Notes under the pieces: generated by a model
The model's database searches: none
Seen by the model: the letters and a program-made list of their open reading frames with translations, nothing else
Told to the model about the DNA's origin: nothing
In this document: piece by piece, positions 6,913-13,750 of the stretch
Layout of the letters: every line of letters begins with the position of its first letter
Position numbering within the stretch: position 1 is the first letter of the stretch
Origin: an uncultured Clostridium sp.
GTDB lineage: Bacteria; Bacillota; Clostridia; TANB77; CAG-465
Direction: 5' to 3'
Length of the DNA: 14,278 bases
Assembly: GCA_900554875.1 (NCBI GenBank)
Contig: USJA01000014.1
Location: 1 to 14,278 of the forward strand
Position numbers and translations under genes: made by a program

Positions 6913-8523
6913 TTATTTTATGCTATCTCTTAATTTCCTATGATATGTAATTGTAAATCTATGAACTTCGTCTTGCAAAAATGTAAGAAAATTAAGAATG
7001 TTTTTATTATTTGACATATCTATCTCATTTCCATCTTTATCTATAAGGCCTCTAGTTCTATGCTTATCATTTTTTACCATTCCATACACAAGCACATCTT
7101 CTTCTCCTGCCTCTTTAAGTGCCTTTTTTACCATATTAAGTTGTGTCTTTCCTCCATCTATAAAAAATGCATCTGGAAGTGGCCAATCCTGACTATGTTT
7201 TAATCTACGTGTTATAACTTCATACATAGATTTTGGATCGTCCTGTGTATCTGTGCTTTTTATTTTAAATTTTCTATACATTTTTTTATTTAACTTTTTA
7301 TCCTCATATCTTATCATACATCCAACTATATACTCATTTCTTAGATTAGATATATCAAAACTTTCTATGGAGTTTATTTCAAATGATAGTGATAGAATCT
7401 CTGATAAATCAGCAAGTACATTTTTCTTTCTATCTTCAATATTTATTTTTATGTTATTTTCTACCATATTAATTAATTTTGCCTTATCACCTTTTTTAGG
7501 GCACATAACATCTAATTTCACTTGTTTTTTTAAAAAGAATTCATTTAATAAATTAATATATTCATCATCAAGTTTTACATATACTTTCTTTGGTATATCT
7601 TCATTATCTAAATAATAATTAGATACAATAGACTCAATAGATTCTGTAACTTCATCTTTTGATATATCGTTTAGTATAACATTATCATGAAGTACAACTT
7701 TATAATCTCTTATTTTAAATACTTGTACATATAACTGATTTAGATGATGTACGTAACCAAAAATATCTGTACTTGTTTCATTTAAATTTCCAACTTTTTG
7801 CTTTAAGCTCATTTTTTCTATATCATCTAAACGTTTTTTTAATTTAGCTGCTTTTTCAAATTCCAGTTTTTCTATTTCTTCATCCATCTGTTTTTTTATT
7901 TCTTCTTTTATTTCAGAATTTTTGCCTTGTAAAAACATTACAATTTGATTTATCATCTCTTTATATTCTTCTCTTGATACATCATTTATACATGGCCCTA
8001 AACATCTTCCTATATGATAATATAGACATGGTCTTGTAAGCTTCTTTTTTTCTAAATTATACCTACAACGCTTTACAGGAAATATCTCTTTTATTGAATT
8101 TAGGCTTTCTCTCATTGCACCAACATTAGTATATGGTCCAAAATACATTGCTTTATCATTTATTTTTCTTCTAGTTACTATAATTATTGGATATTTATCT
8201 TTTATATTTATTTTAATATACGGATATGTTTTATCATCCTTTAACATTACGTTAAATTTTGGTCTATTTTCTTTTATATAATTACACTCTAATACTAAAG
8301 CTTCTACTTCATTTTCTGTTACTATATATGATATATCTCGTATTAAAGATACCATTTTTTCAATTCTTGCAGATTTATTATTTTTTTGAAAATATTGCCT
8401 TACTCTTTTTCTAAGAGATATTGCCTTACCCACGTATATAATCTTACCATTTTCATCTCTCATCATATATATACCAGGTTTAAATGGTAAATTATCAACA
8501 ATATGTTTTACATGCTCTGTCAT
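6913..8523 (-). CDS. uvrC: Excinuclease ABC subunit UvrC, lacking the C-terminal helix-hairpin-helix domain
   Basis: UvrC makes the 3' and 5' incisions around DNA lesions in nucleotide excision repair after loading by UvrA and UvrB. Visible in order are the GIY-YIG nuclease (GIY at 17-19, YVG at 30-32), the four cysteines 153, 166, 174 and 178 (CLYYHIGRCLGPC) that bind an iron-sulfur cluster in studied UvrC, the UVR motif for UvrB contact at about 208-240, and the RNase H-like second nuclease with FDIS (Asp390), FIDGG (Asp456) and DEVHRFTITYHRK (His521). The protein stops at residue 536, six residues after that last motif, whereas family members normally run to about 590-620 residues with a tandem helix-hairpin-helix DNA-binding domain. 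The 59 bases after the stop cannot encode it. The start is ATG with AGGAGG (8528-8533) only four bases upstream. Confidence 0.95.
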   Translation of the reverse strand: MTEHVKHIVDNLPFKPGIYMMRDENGKIIYVGKAISLRKRVRQYFQKNNKSARIEKMVSLIRDISYIVTENEVEALVLECNYIKENRPKFNVMLKDDKTYPYIKINIKDKYPIIIVTRRKINDKAMYFGPYTNVGAMRESLNSIKEIFPVKRCRYNLEKKKLTRPCLYYHIGRCLGPCINDVSREEYKEMINQIVMFLQGKNSEIKEEIKKQMDEEIEKLEFEKAAKLKKRLDDIEKMSLKQKVGNLNETSTDIFGYVHHLNQLYVQVFKIRDYKVVLHDNVILNDISKDEVTESIESIVSNYYLDNEDIPKKVYVKLDDEYINLLNEFFLKKQVKLDVMCPKKGDKAKLINMVENNIKINIEDRKKNVLADLSEILSLSFEINSIESFDISNLRNEYIVGCMIRYEDKKLNKKMYRKFKIKSTDTQDDPKSMYEVITRRLKHSQDWPLPDAFFIDGGKTQLNMVKKALKEAGEEDVLVYGMVKNDKHRTRGLIDKDGNEIDMSNNKNILNFLTFLQDEVHRFTITYHRKLRDSIK

Positions 8524-8543
8524 ATTGCCTCCTATATATTATT

Positions 8544-8568
8544 AAAAGAGGGCTAAACACCCTCTCTT
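8544..8568 (-). terminator. Terminator-like hairpin between spoVG and uvrC
   Basis: On the minus strand AAGAGAGGG pairs with CCCTCTTTT (nine pairs, one wobble) over a seven-base loop, followed by AATAATATATA; the T run is partly inside the stem. It sits about 15 bases after the spoVG stop and about 20 bases before the uvrC start, leaving no room for a promoter downstream of the hairpin. It probably ends most spoVG transcripts and lets some read through into uvrC. Confidence 0.75.
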
Positions 8569-8583
8569 ATTTACATTTTTTAA

Positions 8584-8847
8584 TTATTCAGCATCATCTG
8601 TTTCATTGTATTTGTCAATGATTGCTTTTTGTAACATTTCTCTAGTTTCAGTTTTAATTGGATGAGCTATGTCTTTAAATTCACCGTTTGGAGTTTTTTT
8701 ACTAGGCATAGCGATAAATAATCCTTTATCACTTTCGATAACTTTGATATCATGTATTACGAATACATCATCAATTGTTATAGAAGCGATAGCTTTCATT
8801 CTGTTTTGAGAAGCTACTTTTCTTACTCTTACGTCAGTAATTTGCAT
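8584..8847 (-). CDS. spoVG: Septation / global regulator SpoVG
   Basis: SpoVG is a small nucleic-acid-binding regulator, conserved in Firmicutes and first known from effects on Bacillus sporulation and septation. The 87-residue product matches the family along its length: MQITDVRVRKV, RMKAIASITID, FVIHDIKVIE, GLFIAMPSKKTPNGEFKDIAHPI, then a helix and a short acidic tail (TDDAE). I chose the ATG at 8847. An in-frame GTG nine bases earlier (8856) would add MFN, but that GTG is the tail of the ribosome binding site AAGGCGGTG, which stands six bases before the ATG, and family members usually begin at this point. It has its own promoter and a terminator-like hairpin before uvrC. Confidence 0.96.
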   Translation of the reverse strand: MQITDVRVRKVASQNRMKAIASITIDDVFVIHDIKVIESDKGLFIAMPSKKTPNGEFKDIAHPIKTETREMLQKAIIDKYNETDDAE

Positions 8848-8879
8848 GTTGAACACCGCCTTCCTTATATGTAATTATA

Positions 8880-8907
8880 TTATTACACAAGATATTTTTA
8901 ATGTCAA
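8880..8907 (-). promoter_or_regulatory. Probable sigma-A promoter of spoVG
   Basis: The minus strand has a perfect TTGACA (8902-8907) and, after 16 bases, TAATAA (8880-8885). A perfect TATAAT also occurs at 8874-8879, but at 22 bases the spacing from this -35 box is too long. No sigma-H-like promoter, as known for Bacillus subtilis spoVG, was recognised here. Confidence 0.6.
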
Positions 8908-8980
8908 TAGTTTTTTTACATAACATTACATTTTTTTTGAAAATATTTTTTTATCAAAATATTCGACATAAAGCGACTTT

Positions 8981-9658
8981 TTATGCATACAAAATCTTAG
9001 TTCTTTTAACATTATAATTTAAATTTTCAGAAATATATTCAAAATATCCTTTCATTAAATTTGATATATCAAGCTTTCTTCTTAGTCCTGAACAAACTGT
9101 TATTTCTAAACTACCATCAATTAAGAAATCAAAGTTTATAATATCAGACTTAATATCTATTCTTTCCATCCTAGTTCTAGTTTTTTTTACAACTGAAATT
9201 CTGTCTTGTTCTAAATAATCTTTTAGGTCACTAATATATTTGTCTTTCATTTCTTCTATTTGCCTTGGTGTTTTATCAACAAACTTTCTTTCATCATAAA
9301 TCAAACTTACAAGATATGTAGAAGCATAAACTTTTTCCATTATACTTACACCATCATCTTCAAAATACTCAGCACTTAAAACTGTAAGTCCTGAAGGAAG
9401 TACACTATTAATTTGCTTTACAAAATACGGTATATCTAATTTCTCTTGCAAATTAACTTCAACTATTTCCCCAACACTTTCTATTCCCTTTGGAAGAGGA
9501 TCTGCAAAAGTAATAATTGGGCTAGGTTTTTTCTTATTTGTATATTCTATTTTTATATCTGCTCTAATAAAAGCTTGCTCAAATATATTTGAAACATCTA
9601 TATGAGTTAAAAATATAGCATCCTTTGATTTACTAAATACAATTCTTAAATTATTCAA
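8981..9658 (-). CDS. DUF2344 / TIGR03936-family protein (radical SAM-associated family, divergent)
   Basis: The 225-residue protein resembles the DUF2344 family: an N-terminal RIVFSKxxDAxFLTHID segment at 5-21 (family: RxxFxKxGxxxFxSHLD), the ADPLPKGIESVGE segment at about 52-64 and the LPSGLTVLSA segment at about 87-96. These proteins usually sit beside, or are fused to, a radical SAM protein; their molecular role is not settled. Here the middle motif normally read as GFNPHP is replaced by KKKPSP, and no radical SAM gene is adjacent. The start is TTG, with AAAGG (9668-9672) nine bases upstream, and there is no good alternative start before the conserved N-terminus. It follows the DUF402 gene by 20 bases and is probably cotranscribed with it. 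Confidence 0.8.
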   Translation of the reverse strand: MNNLRIVFSKSKDAIFLTHIDVSNIFEQAFIRADIKIEYTNKKKPSPIITFADPLPKGIESVGEIVEVNLQEKLDIPYFVKQINSVLPSGLTVLSAEYFEDDGVSIMEKVYASTYLVSLIYDERKFVDKTPRQIEEMKDKYISDLKDYLEQDRISVVKKTRTRMERIDIKSDIINFDFLIDGSLEITVCSGLRRKLDISNLMKGYFEYISENLNYNVKRTKILYA

Positions 9659-9678
9659 ATCTTTCTACCTTTCTAATA

Positions 9679-10215
9679 TTAGAATTTAAATTTATCTAAT
9701 ATCTTTTTTGATTTTACCTCAATTCTCTCCATTCCATCTTTTGTAATTTTATCCATAATATCTCTTGCTTCCTTATATGCATTTTTGTACTGCTCAGATG
9801 TTATTACATAATTATTTAAAGCGTTGTTTATCTTATCTTCATTAATTAGTATTACATTTCTTTCTTTAGTTATAACAACATCTAAGTACAAATCATCATA
9901 AAATATTCTACCGTCTGAATCAATTCCATTCATATTAGTGACGTCTATATACCATTGAATTATATTTCTTTCATTATCAAACATAATTGTTACTGTATAA
10001 TGCTTACTAGTAGGCACAATTTGTATCCATATATATCCATTGTCTAATATTAAGAAATTTTCATCACCATATGAAACTTCAAATCTCTTATTTGCCTTTT
10101 CAACATATATACCATATATATATCCTTCAAAATTCTCATCTTTTATTTTTAAAGTCTTATCCTTAAATGTGGTTACCCTTATCCAATCACTTTTATTTAC
10201 AAATTTCCTTATCAT
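9679..10215 (-). CDS. DUF402 domain-containing protein
   Basis: The 178-residue protein fits the DUF402 family, whose characterised members (such as FomD and the staphylococcal nucleoside tri/diphosphatase) are metal-dependent nucleotide-processing enzymes. The recognisable core is WYIDV at 88-92, the acidic FYDDLYLDVVI segment at about 105-115 that supplies metal-binding aspartates in the family, and LINEDKINNAL at about 123-133, followed by a C-terminal helix. The N-terminal half is a beta-rich domain beginning near residue 12. The substrate cannot be inferred. The ATG start has GAGGAA about five bases upstream and a good promoter; it is the first gene of a pair with the DUF2344 gene 20 bases downstream. 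Confidence 0.82.
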   Translation of the reverse strand: MIRKFVNKSDWIRVTTFKDKTLKIKDENFEGYIYGIYVEKANKRFEVSYGDENFLILDNGYIWIQIVPTSKHYTVTIMFDNERNIIQWYIDVTNMNGIDSDGRIFYDDLYLDVVITKERNVILINEDKINNALNNYVITSEQYKNAYKEARDIMDKITKDGMERIEVKSKKILDKFKF

Positions 10216-10241
10216 AAACGTTCCTCTACTAAATCCACATT

Positions 10242-10270
10242 AGTATATCATATATTGTATATATTTTCAA
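10242..10270 (-). promoter_or_regulatory. Sigma-A promoter of the DUF402-DUF2344 pair
   Basis: On the minus strand TTGAAA (10265-10270), a 17-base spacer and TATACT (10242-10247) form a good sigma-A promoter about 27 bases before the DUF402 start codon. The rest of the 10216-10443 gap holds only AT-rich sequence and the terminator of the upstream oxidoreductase gene. Confidence 0.78.
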
Positions 10271-10365
10271 GTATAACCAATATATATATTTAAAAAAATA
10301 TTATTTTTTCAGTAGATACATAAAATATCATTTACATAATTATATCTAAAAAAGAATAAATTAAA

Positions 10366-10400
10366 AGGAATGAAACCTATATCATACAGGATTCATTCCT
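10366..10400 (-). terminator. Rho-independent terminator of the FAD oxidoreductase gene
   Basis: Perfect nine-base arms AGGAATGAA (10366-10374) and TTCATTCCT (10392-10400), with a possible inner CCT/AGG pairing, form a stable stem. The minus-strand transcript continues with TTTTAATTTATTCTTTTTT, a T-rich tail. It lies about 43 bases after the oxidoreductase stop codon. Confidence 0.85.
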
Positions 10401-10443
10401 AAAAAATTATTACCTTATCAAAAAGTATTATTTTTTAACTTTA

Positions 10444-11652
10444 TTATCTTTCTAATTTAAACATATTCATATCCTTTGTATATAATCCTTTTACTGCATT
10501 TCTTAACATATCTGCACCAATTGCTGAATAAAGTATTCCATTTGATCCAAATGCAAGATTGCAAAAACAGTTTGGCATGTTAGGTAATTCATCAATAATA
10601 GGGAGTCCGTCTTTTGTATTTGCAACTGTAGAATTAAAAGCAAATTCAATTGGAATATCATCTATGCTGTATAACGTTTTTTGTAAACTATTAAACAGCT
10701 TTTTGTATTTGTCTGACGAAACATTATTTAAATATTTACTATCTAAGAATTTTTCTGTAAATTTTACATCCTCGCCACTGTATATTATTCTATTATTGGG
10801 CGCAAATCTTAAAACATGTGATGGTTCTAAACTATCCCTTGCTGTAAAATTTGTGTTAAAATTCTTCAATTTTTCTATTGGTTTTGAAACAATTGTAAAT
10901 GTCTTATATAATTCTGCAGGAGAGTTTTGAATGTATTTTAATGTTTCAATTCCCGAAGCCATTACTACCTTATCTGAGATTATTTTAAAATTATTATTAG
11001 TCTTGCACTCTACCTCATCAATTCTACATTTTATATCATCTATTTTGGTATTTTCAAAAATTTTTACATTATCCATTGTATCTAAATATTCAAAAAGTCC
11101 TTGTGTAAAAGAATACGGATTCATTATAGCACTTGCATTTTTAGTTACAATTCCACTATTTAAATTAACAAGAGAATGTGAATCTATATATACAGCATCA
11201 AATCCAGAATTTTTTCTTTCTTCAAATTCTTTTGCAACGGCTCCTCTTTGCATAAACCTGTTTGTAAAATATATATTATCCTGTCTTGAAAATCCTGTTG
11301 GCATCTTAAATTCTTTATTTATATTTTCGATCTTTGAGATTGAGTCTAAGCAAAGCTTATATACCCTTGCTGCCCTTTTTTTCCCTATGCTTTTTTCAAG
11401 TTTTGACATTTCACTTTCAAGTTGATATTCAAGTGCTGCTGTATCTGCAATTGTATTTCCATATCCAATAATATTTTTTTCAACAGTAACAACATTTGCT
11501 CCTTCCTTAGCAAGAAAATATGTTGTAAGTGCACCAGCTATTCCTCCTCCAATAACTAGAACATCTGCTTTTATATCATGTGTTAAATATGGATATATTT
11601 TATTTATTTTTGATTTATCTTTCCAATATAGTTTTCCGCTATTTATTTGCAT
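10444..11652 (-). CDS. FAD-dependent oxidoreductase, DAO family
   Basis: This is a flavoprotein of the D-amino-acid-oxidase (DAO) fold; the substrate is unknown, probably an amine or amino acid by family analogy. The 402-residue product has a short N-terminal segment, SGKLYWKD, then the dinucleotide-binding VLVIGGGIAGALTTYFLAKEG with the GxGxxG glycines at 35, 37 and 40 and an acidic ribose-binding Glu58, a middle substrate-domain region, and a C-terminal flavin-binding stretch TKDGLPIIDELPN...LAFGSNGILYS. It has no signal peptide or membrane segment and no added Rieske domain. I chose the ATG at 11652: AGAGGTG (11659-11665) stands six bases upstream, so the in-frame GTG at 11661 is part of the ribosome binding site, not the start. 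It is monocistronic and divergent from the CAP gene. Confidence 0.88.
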   Translation of the reverse strand: MQINSGKLYWKDKSKINKIYPYLTHDIKADVLVIGGGIAGALTTYFLAKEGANVVTVEKNIIGYGNTIADTAALEYQLESEMSKLEKSIGKKRAARVYKLCLDSISKIENINKEFKMPTGFSRQDNIYFTNRFMQRGAVAKEFEERKNSGFDAVYIDSHSLVNLNSGIVTKNASAIMNPYSFTQGLFEYLDTMDNVKIFENTKIDDIKCRIDEVECKTNNNFKIISDKVVMASGIETLKYIQNSPAELYKTFTIVSKPIEKLKNFNTNFTARDSLEPSHVLRFAPNNRIIYSGEDVKFTEKFLDSKYLNNVSSDKYKKLFNSLQKTLYSIDDIPIEFAFNSTVANTKDGLPIIDELPNMPNCFCNLAFGSNGILYSAIGADMLRNAVKGLYTKDMNMFKLER

Positions 11653-11692
11653 TTTAAACACCTCTATTTGTATTTTTTACTATATTATTTTT

Positions 11693-11720
11693 TTTATACA
11701 ATTAATAACATATTTTACCA
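11693..11720 (-). promoter_or_regulatory. Tentative promoter of the FAD oxidoreductase gene
   Basis: On the minus strand TATAAA (11693-11698) lies 16 bases after TGGTAA (11715-11720). The -10 match is good and the -35 match is weak. The -35 box would overlap the palindrome at 11717-11737. Other AT-rich choices in this region cannot be excluded. Confidence 0.3.
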
Positions 11721-11737
11721 TTTAAAATTTAAATGGT
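11717..11737. repeat. Perfect 21-base palindrome in the divergent FAD/CAP promoter region
   Basis: The arms ACCATTTAAA (11717-11726) and TTTAAATGGT (11728-11737) are perfect inverted repeats around a single central A. The position, between two divergently transcribed genes and overlapping the tentative -35 box of the FAD gene, fits an operator for a dimeric regulator. No regulator gene is adjacent, so its identity is unknown. A one-base centre makes it more plausible as a protein site than as a hairpin. Confidence 0.55.
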
Positions 11738-11780
11738 TATTTTATTCAAAATGACAAACAATAATAACGAGGTGAAAAAA

Positions 11781-12716
11781 ATGAAAATACTAAAAAATAA
11801 ATATATCATTATTTCATTTTTTGCTTTCTTTTTCCTTTTTATTGGAACAAATATTTTCGCATACAGTACTACAAATTTTAATCCAGAGTATGGTACTACA
11901 ACCAGTAATGTAAATTTAAGAAAACAAGCATCTCTCGAGGCTTCTAACATATTATTTACTCTTCCTGCAAATACTAATTTACAAATAGTCGGTTCAATAG
12001 ATGATTTTTATATTGTTACATTGGCTGATTCAAAAGTTGGTCTTGTTTCAAAAGAATATGTATCCATAAAAGGCAAAGAAGGTGATTTTCCAGAATATAC
12101 AAATTTTGAAAAATATTTTGCTACTGCAAATTCTTCTACAAACATAAGGGGAGGGGCTGGCACAGAATTCCAAATTGTTGGAAAATTAAAACAAGATGAA
12201 AAAATTGAGGTAATCGGAAAGATAAAAAACTTTTTACTTATAGTAACAGAAAACAATACTGTAGGCATGGTAAGAGATGATTTGGTTACAAGAGAATTTA
12301 ATATTTCAGATGAACAAATAAAAGAAAAAATAAATGAGATGTTAAATTTGATAAATTCTAGTAGAGAAAAAAATGGTTTAATTAAACTTGAAATCCTACC
12401 AAGACTTGAAGAAGTAGCTATGATAAAAGCAGATGATATGGTTAAAAATAATTATTTTTCTCATGAGTCTCCAAACTATGGAAATCCATTTGATATGATG
12501 AAAAATTTTGGTATTACGTATAAAACAGCTGGTGAAAATATTGCTGGAAACGCAAGTATAGAAGGTGCTTTTAATTCATGGATGGAATCCGAATCTCATA
12601 GGCAAAATATTTTATCTAATGCATATAATTATGTAGGAATTGGCATAAAACCCAGCGAAAAGTATGGATATATAATAGTAGTAATGTTTATACGGAAAAT
12701 AACAAGCTTGGCTTAG
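11781..12716 (+). CDS. Secreted SH3b-SH3b-CAP domain protein (YkwD-like)
   Basis: This is a predicted exported envelope protein and the only plus-strand gene. The 311-residue product has a signal peptide (KILKNK basic start, hydrophobic core about 8-24, likely cleavage after IFA at 27), two bacterial SH3 domains at about 40-95 and 113-170 (each with a VNLR/TNIR-type strand and a VGLV/VGMV-type end) that commonly bind cell wall, and a CAP/SCP domain at about 182-308 with FSHESP (His228), AGENIAGN (Glu252) and SESHRQNIL (His273), the usual active-site-like residues. Related clostridial CAP proteins are common, but their activity is largely unproven. The start is the ATG at 11781, with GAGGTG (11769-11774) six bases upstream and the signal peptide directly after; an earlier ATG at 11733 would put 16 polar residues before the signal. 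Its stop overlaps that of the convergent patatin gene. Confidence 0.9.
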   Translation: MKILKNKYIIISFFAFFFLFIGTNIFAYSTTNFNPEYGTTTSNVNLRKQASLEASNILFTLPANTNLQIVGSIDDFYIVTLADSKVGLVSKEYVSIKGKEGDFPEYTNFEKYFATANSSTNIRGGAGTEFQIVGKLKQDEKIEVIGKIKNFLLIVTENNTVGMVRDDLVTREFNISDEQIKEKINEMLNLINSSREKNGLIKLEILPRLEEVAMIKADDMVKNNYFSHESPNYGNPFDMMKNFGITYKTAGENIAGNASIEGAFNSWMESESHRQNILSNAYNYVGIGIKPSEKYGYIIVVMFIRKITSLA

Positions 12717-12726
12717 CTTGTTATTT
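12697..12726. terminator. Bidirectional terminator shared by the CAP and patatin genes
   Basis: Perfect 11-bp arms AAATAACAAGC (12697-12707) and GCTTGTTATTT (12716-12726) flank an eight-base loop. Both stop codons lie at the loop: TAG of the CAP gene (12714-12716) and TAA of the patatin gene (12713-12715 on the minus strand). On the plus strand the stem runs into CTTTTATTCTTTTT, a good tail; on the minus strand the tail is TTCC and weaker. The arms are therefore also the last codons of each gene. Confidence 0.82.
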
Positions 12727-13597
12727 CTTTTATTCTTTTTATTGCATTTTTTGCTTCATTGTATCCAAGCCTTACCAAATAATTAGTTTTACTACAATCA
12801 AGCAAAGATATATTACCTGGTATTTGTGGCCTTATAACATAATCAGACCTGCTTAATTCTTCTTCATTTACCTGATGTGACATTATGTCAAAAGCTTTAA
12901 GAGATATTGATATTACATTTAAACTATTATCAGTATACTTCTTATTTCTATCAAAACTTACAGATATTACCTTTGTAGCTCCCATTTTTCTTAAAATACT
13001 AACAGGCGTATTTACTCTAACGCCACCATCTACTAAGATCCTGCCATCAAATATTTTAGGTTCAAAGACCCCAGGAAAACTTGAACTTGCTCTAATTATT
13101 GATGCAAGTTTTCCGTTATATTTATATGTTGGTATATCATCGTATAAACTTCTAGATAAATTATTAGATTCATTTATACTTTTACTTAAAAAGTATACTA
13201 CTTCTCCTGAATTAATATCAACTGTTGGTATTGCAAGTGGTAATTTAACATCCGCTATATCAATTACTTGTTTTTTTTGGCAAAAGTTCTTTATAATGTA
13301 TTCAAGTTTATCTCCTTTTGCTAGCCCTTTTATACCTATTTTTCCCGTAAATGCTGTGCTTAATATTTTTAAACCAACTAATTTATCATAATCACCAATT
13401 CCACTACAATACATATTAAAAAATTTAATTAAATCATTTGGTAAATAACCACATGCATATAACCCTGCTATTATACTACCGCTACTTGTTCCCGAAATAT
13501 ATTCTATTTTTATACCTTCATCTTCAAATGCTTTTAAAACTCCTATGTGTGAAGCCCCTTTTGCTCCTCCTCCACTAAGTGCAAGTCCTAATGACAT
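12713..13597 (-). CDS. Patatin-like phospholipase family protein
   Basis: This is a predicted serine lipid hydrolase (Ser-Asp dyad) acting on membrane lipids or acyl esters; RssA/YchK-type bacterial patatins are the likely relatives. The 294-residue product carries the oxyanion-hole motif GGGAKG at 9-14, the nucleophile motif GTSSG at 36-40 (Ser38), the ASSSFPGVF segment at 170-178 and the catalytic DGG at 190-192. No signal peptide or membrane segment is seen, so it probably acts in the cytoplasm at the membrane face. I chose the ATG at 13597, where the family-typical LGLALSGGGAKG begins almost at once; the in-frame GTG at 13609 is the tail of AGGAGGTG (13607-13614), which is the ribosome binding site. 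It has its own promoter and converges on the CAP gene. Confidence 0.93.
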   Translation of the reverse strand: MSLGLALSGGGAKGASHIGVLKAFEDEGIKIEYISGTSSGSIIAGLYACGYLPNDLIKFFNMYCSGIGDYDKLVGLKILSTAFTGKIGIKGLAKGDKLEYIIKNFCQKKQVIDIADVKLPLAIPTVDINSGEVVYFLSKSINESNNLSRSLYDDIPTYKYNGKLASIIRASSSFPGVFEPKIFDGRILVDGGVRVNTPVSILRKMGATKVISVSFDRNKKYTDNSLNVISISLKAFDIMSHQVNEEELSRSDYVIRPQIPGNISLLDCSKTNYLVRLGYNEAKNAIKRIKEITS

Positions 13598-13626
13598 AAT
13601 ATAACGCACCTCCTATATAATACTTT

Positions 13627-13656
13627 ATTATATGATTTTTTATTTAGAAGGTGCAA
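13627..13656 (-). promoter_or_regulatory. Sigma-A promoter of the patatin-like gene
   Basis: The minus strand has TTGCAC (13651-13656), an 18-base spacer and a perfect TATAAT (13627-13632), about 13 bases before the ribosome binding site. The leader would be very short. Confidence 0.65.
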
Positions 13657-13704
13657 ATTAAAATAAAAATAGATTTATTATAATTTAAATATATCCTTAA
13701 TTTT

Positions 13705-13737
13705 AAAGAGCCGTAAAATAAAGTTTTACAGCTCTTT
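13705..13737 (-). terminator. Long hairpin, probable terminator of the glycosyltransferase gene
   Basis: Fourteen consecutive pairs, AAAGAGCCGTAAAA (13705-13718) with TTTTACAGCTCTTT (13724-13737), one wobble on the transcript, close a five-base loop. It lies 13 bases after the glycosyltransferase stop. The T run on the minus strand is only the TTT at the stem end, so the tail is weak; on the plus strand the tail is TTTTAT, but no plus-strand gene precedes it. Confidence 0.7.
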
Positions 13738-13750
13738 TATCTATAGAAAA

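Noticed and set aside
6895..6915. Short inverted repeat ACATTT / AAATGT at the uvrC end as a terminator
   Set aside because: Only six A-T-rich pairs with a two-base centre and no clear T tract after it; too weak to call.
8942..8963. AT-only inverted repeat AATATTTT / AAAATATT after the DUF2344 gene as a terminator
   Set aside because: The stem has no G-C pairs and only a short T tail; such repeats are expected by chance in this DNA.
10559..11425. Two long plus-strand open frames opposite the FAD oxidoreductase gene
   Set aside because: No ribosome binding sites and no recognisable domains; the minus-strand gene explains the sequence.
11733..11780. Upstream ATG extending the CAP protein by 16 residues
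   Set aside because: The ribosome binding site GAGGTG lies inside this stretch, six bases before the ATG at 11781, and the signal peptide starts there.
12885..13391. Plus-strand open frame opposite the patatin gene
   Set aside because: It is antisense to the conserved catalytic region and has no translation signals.
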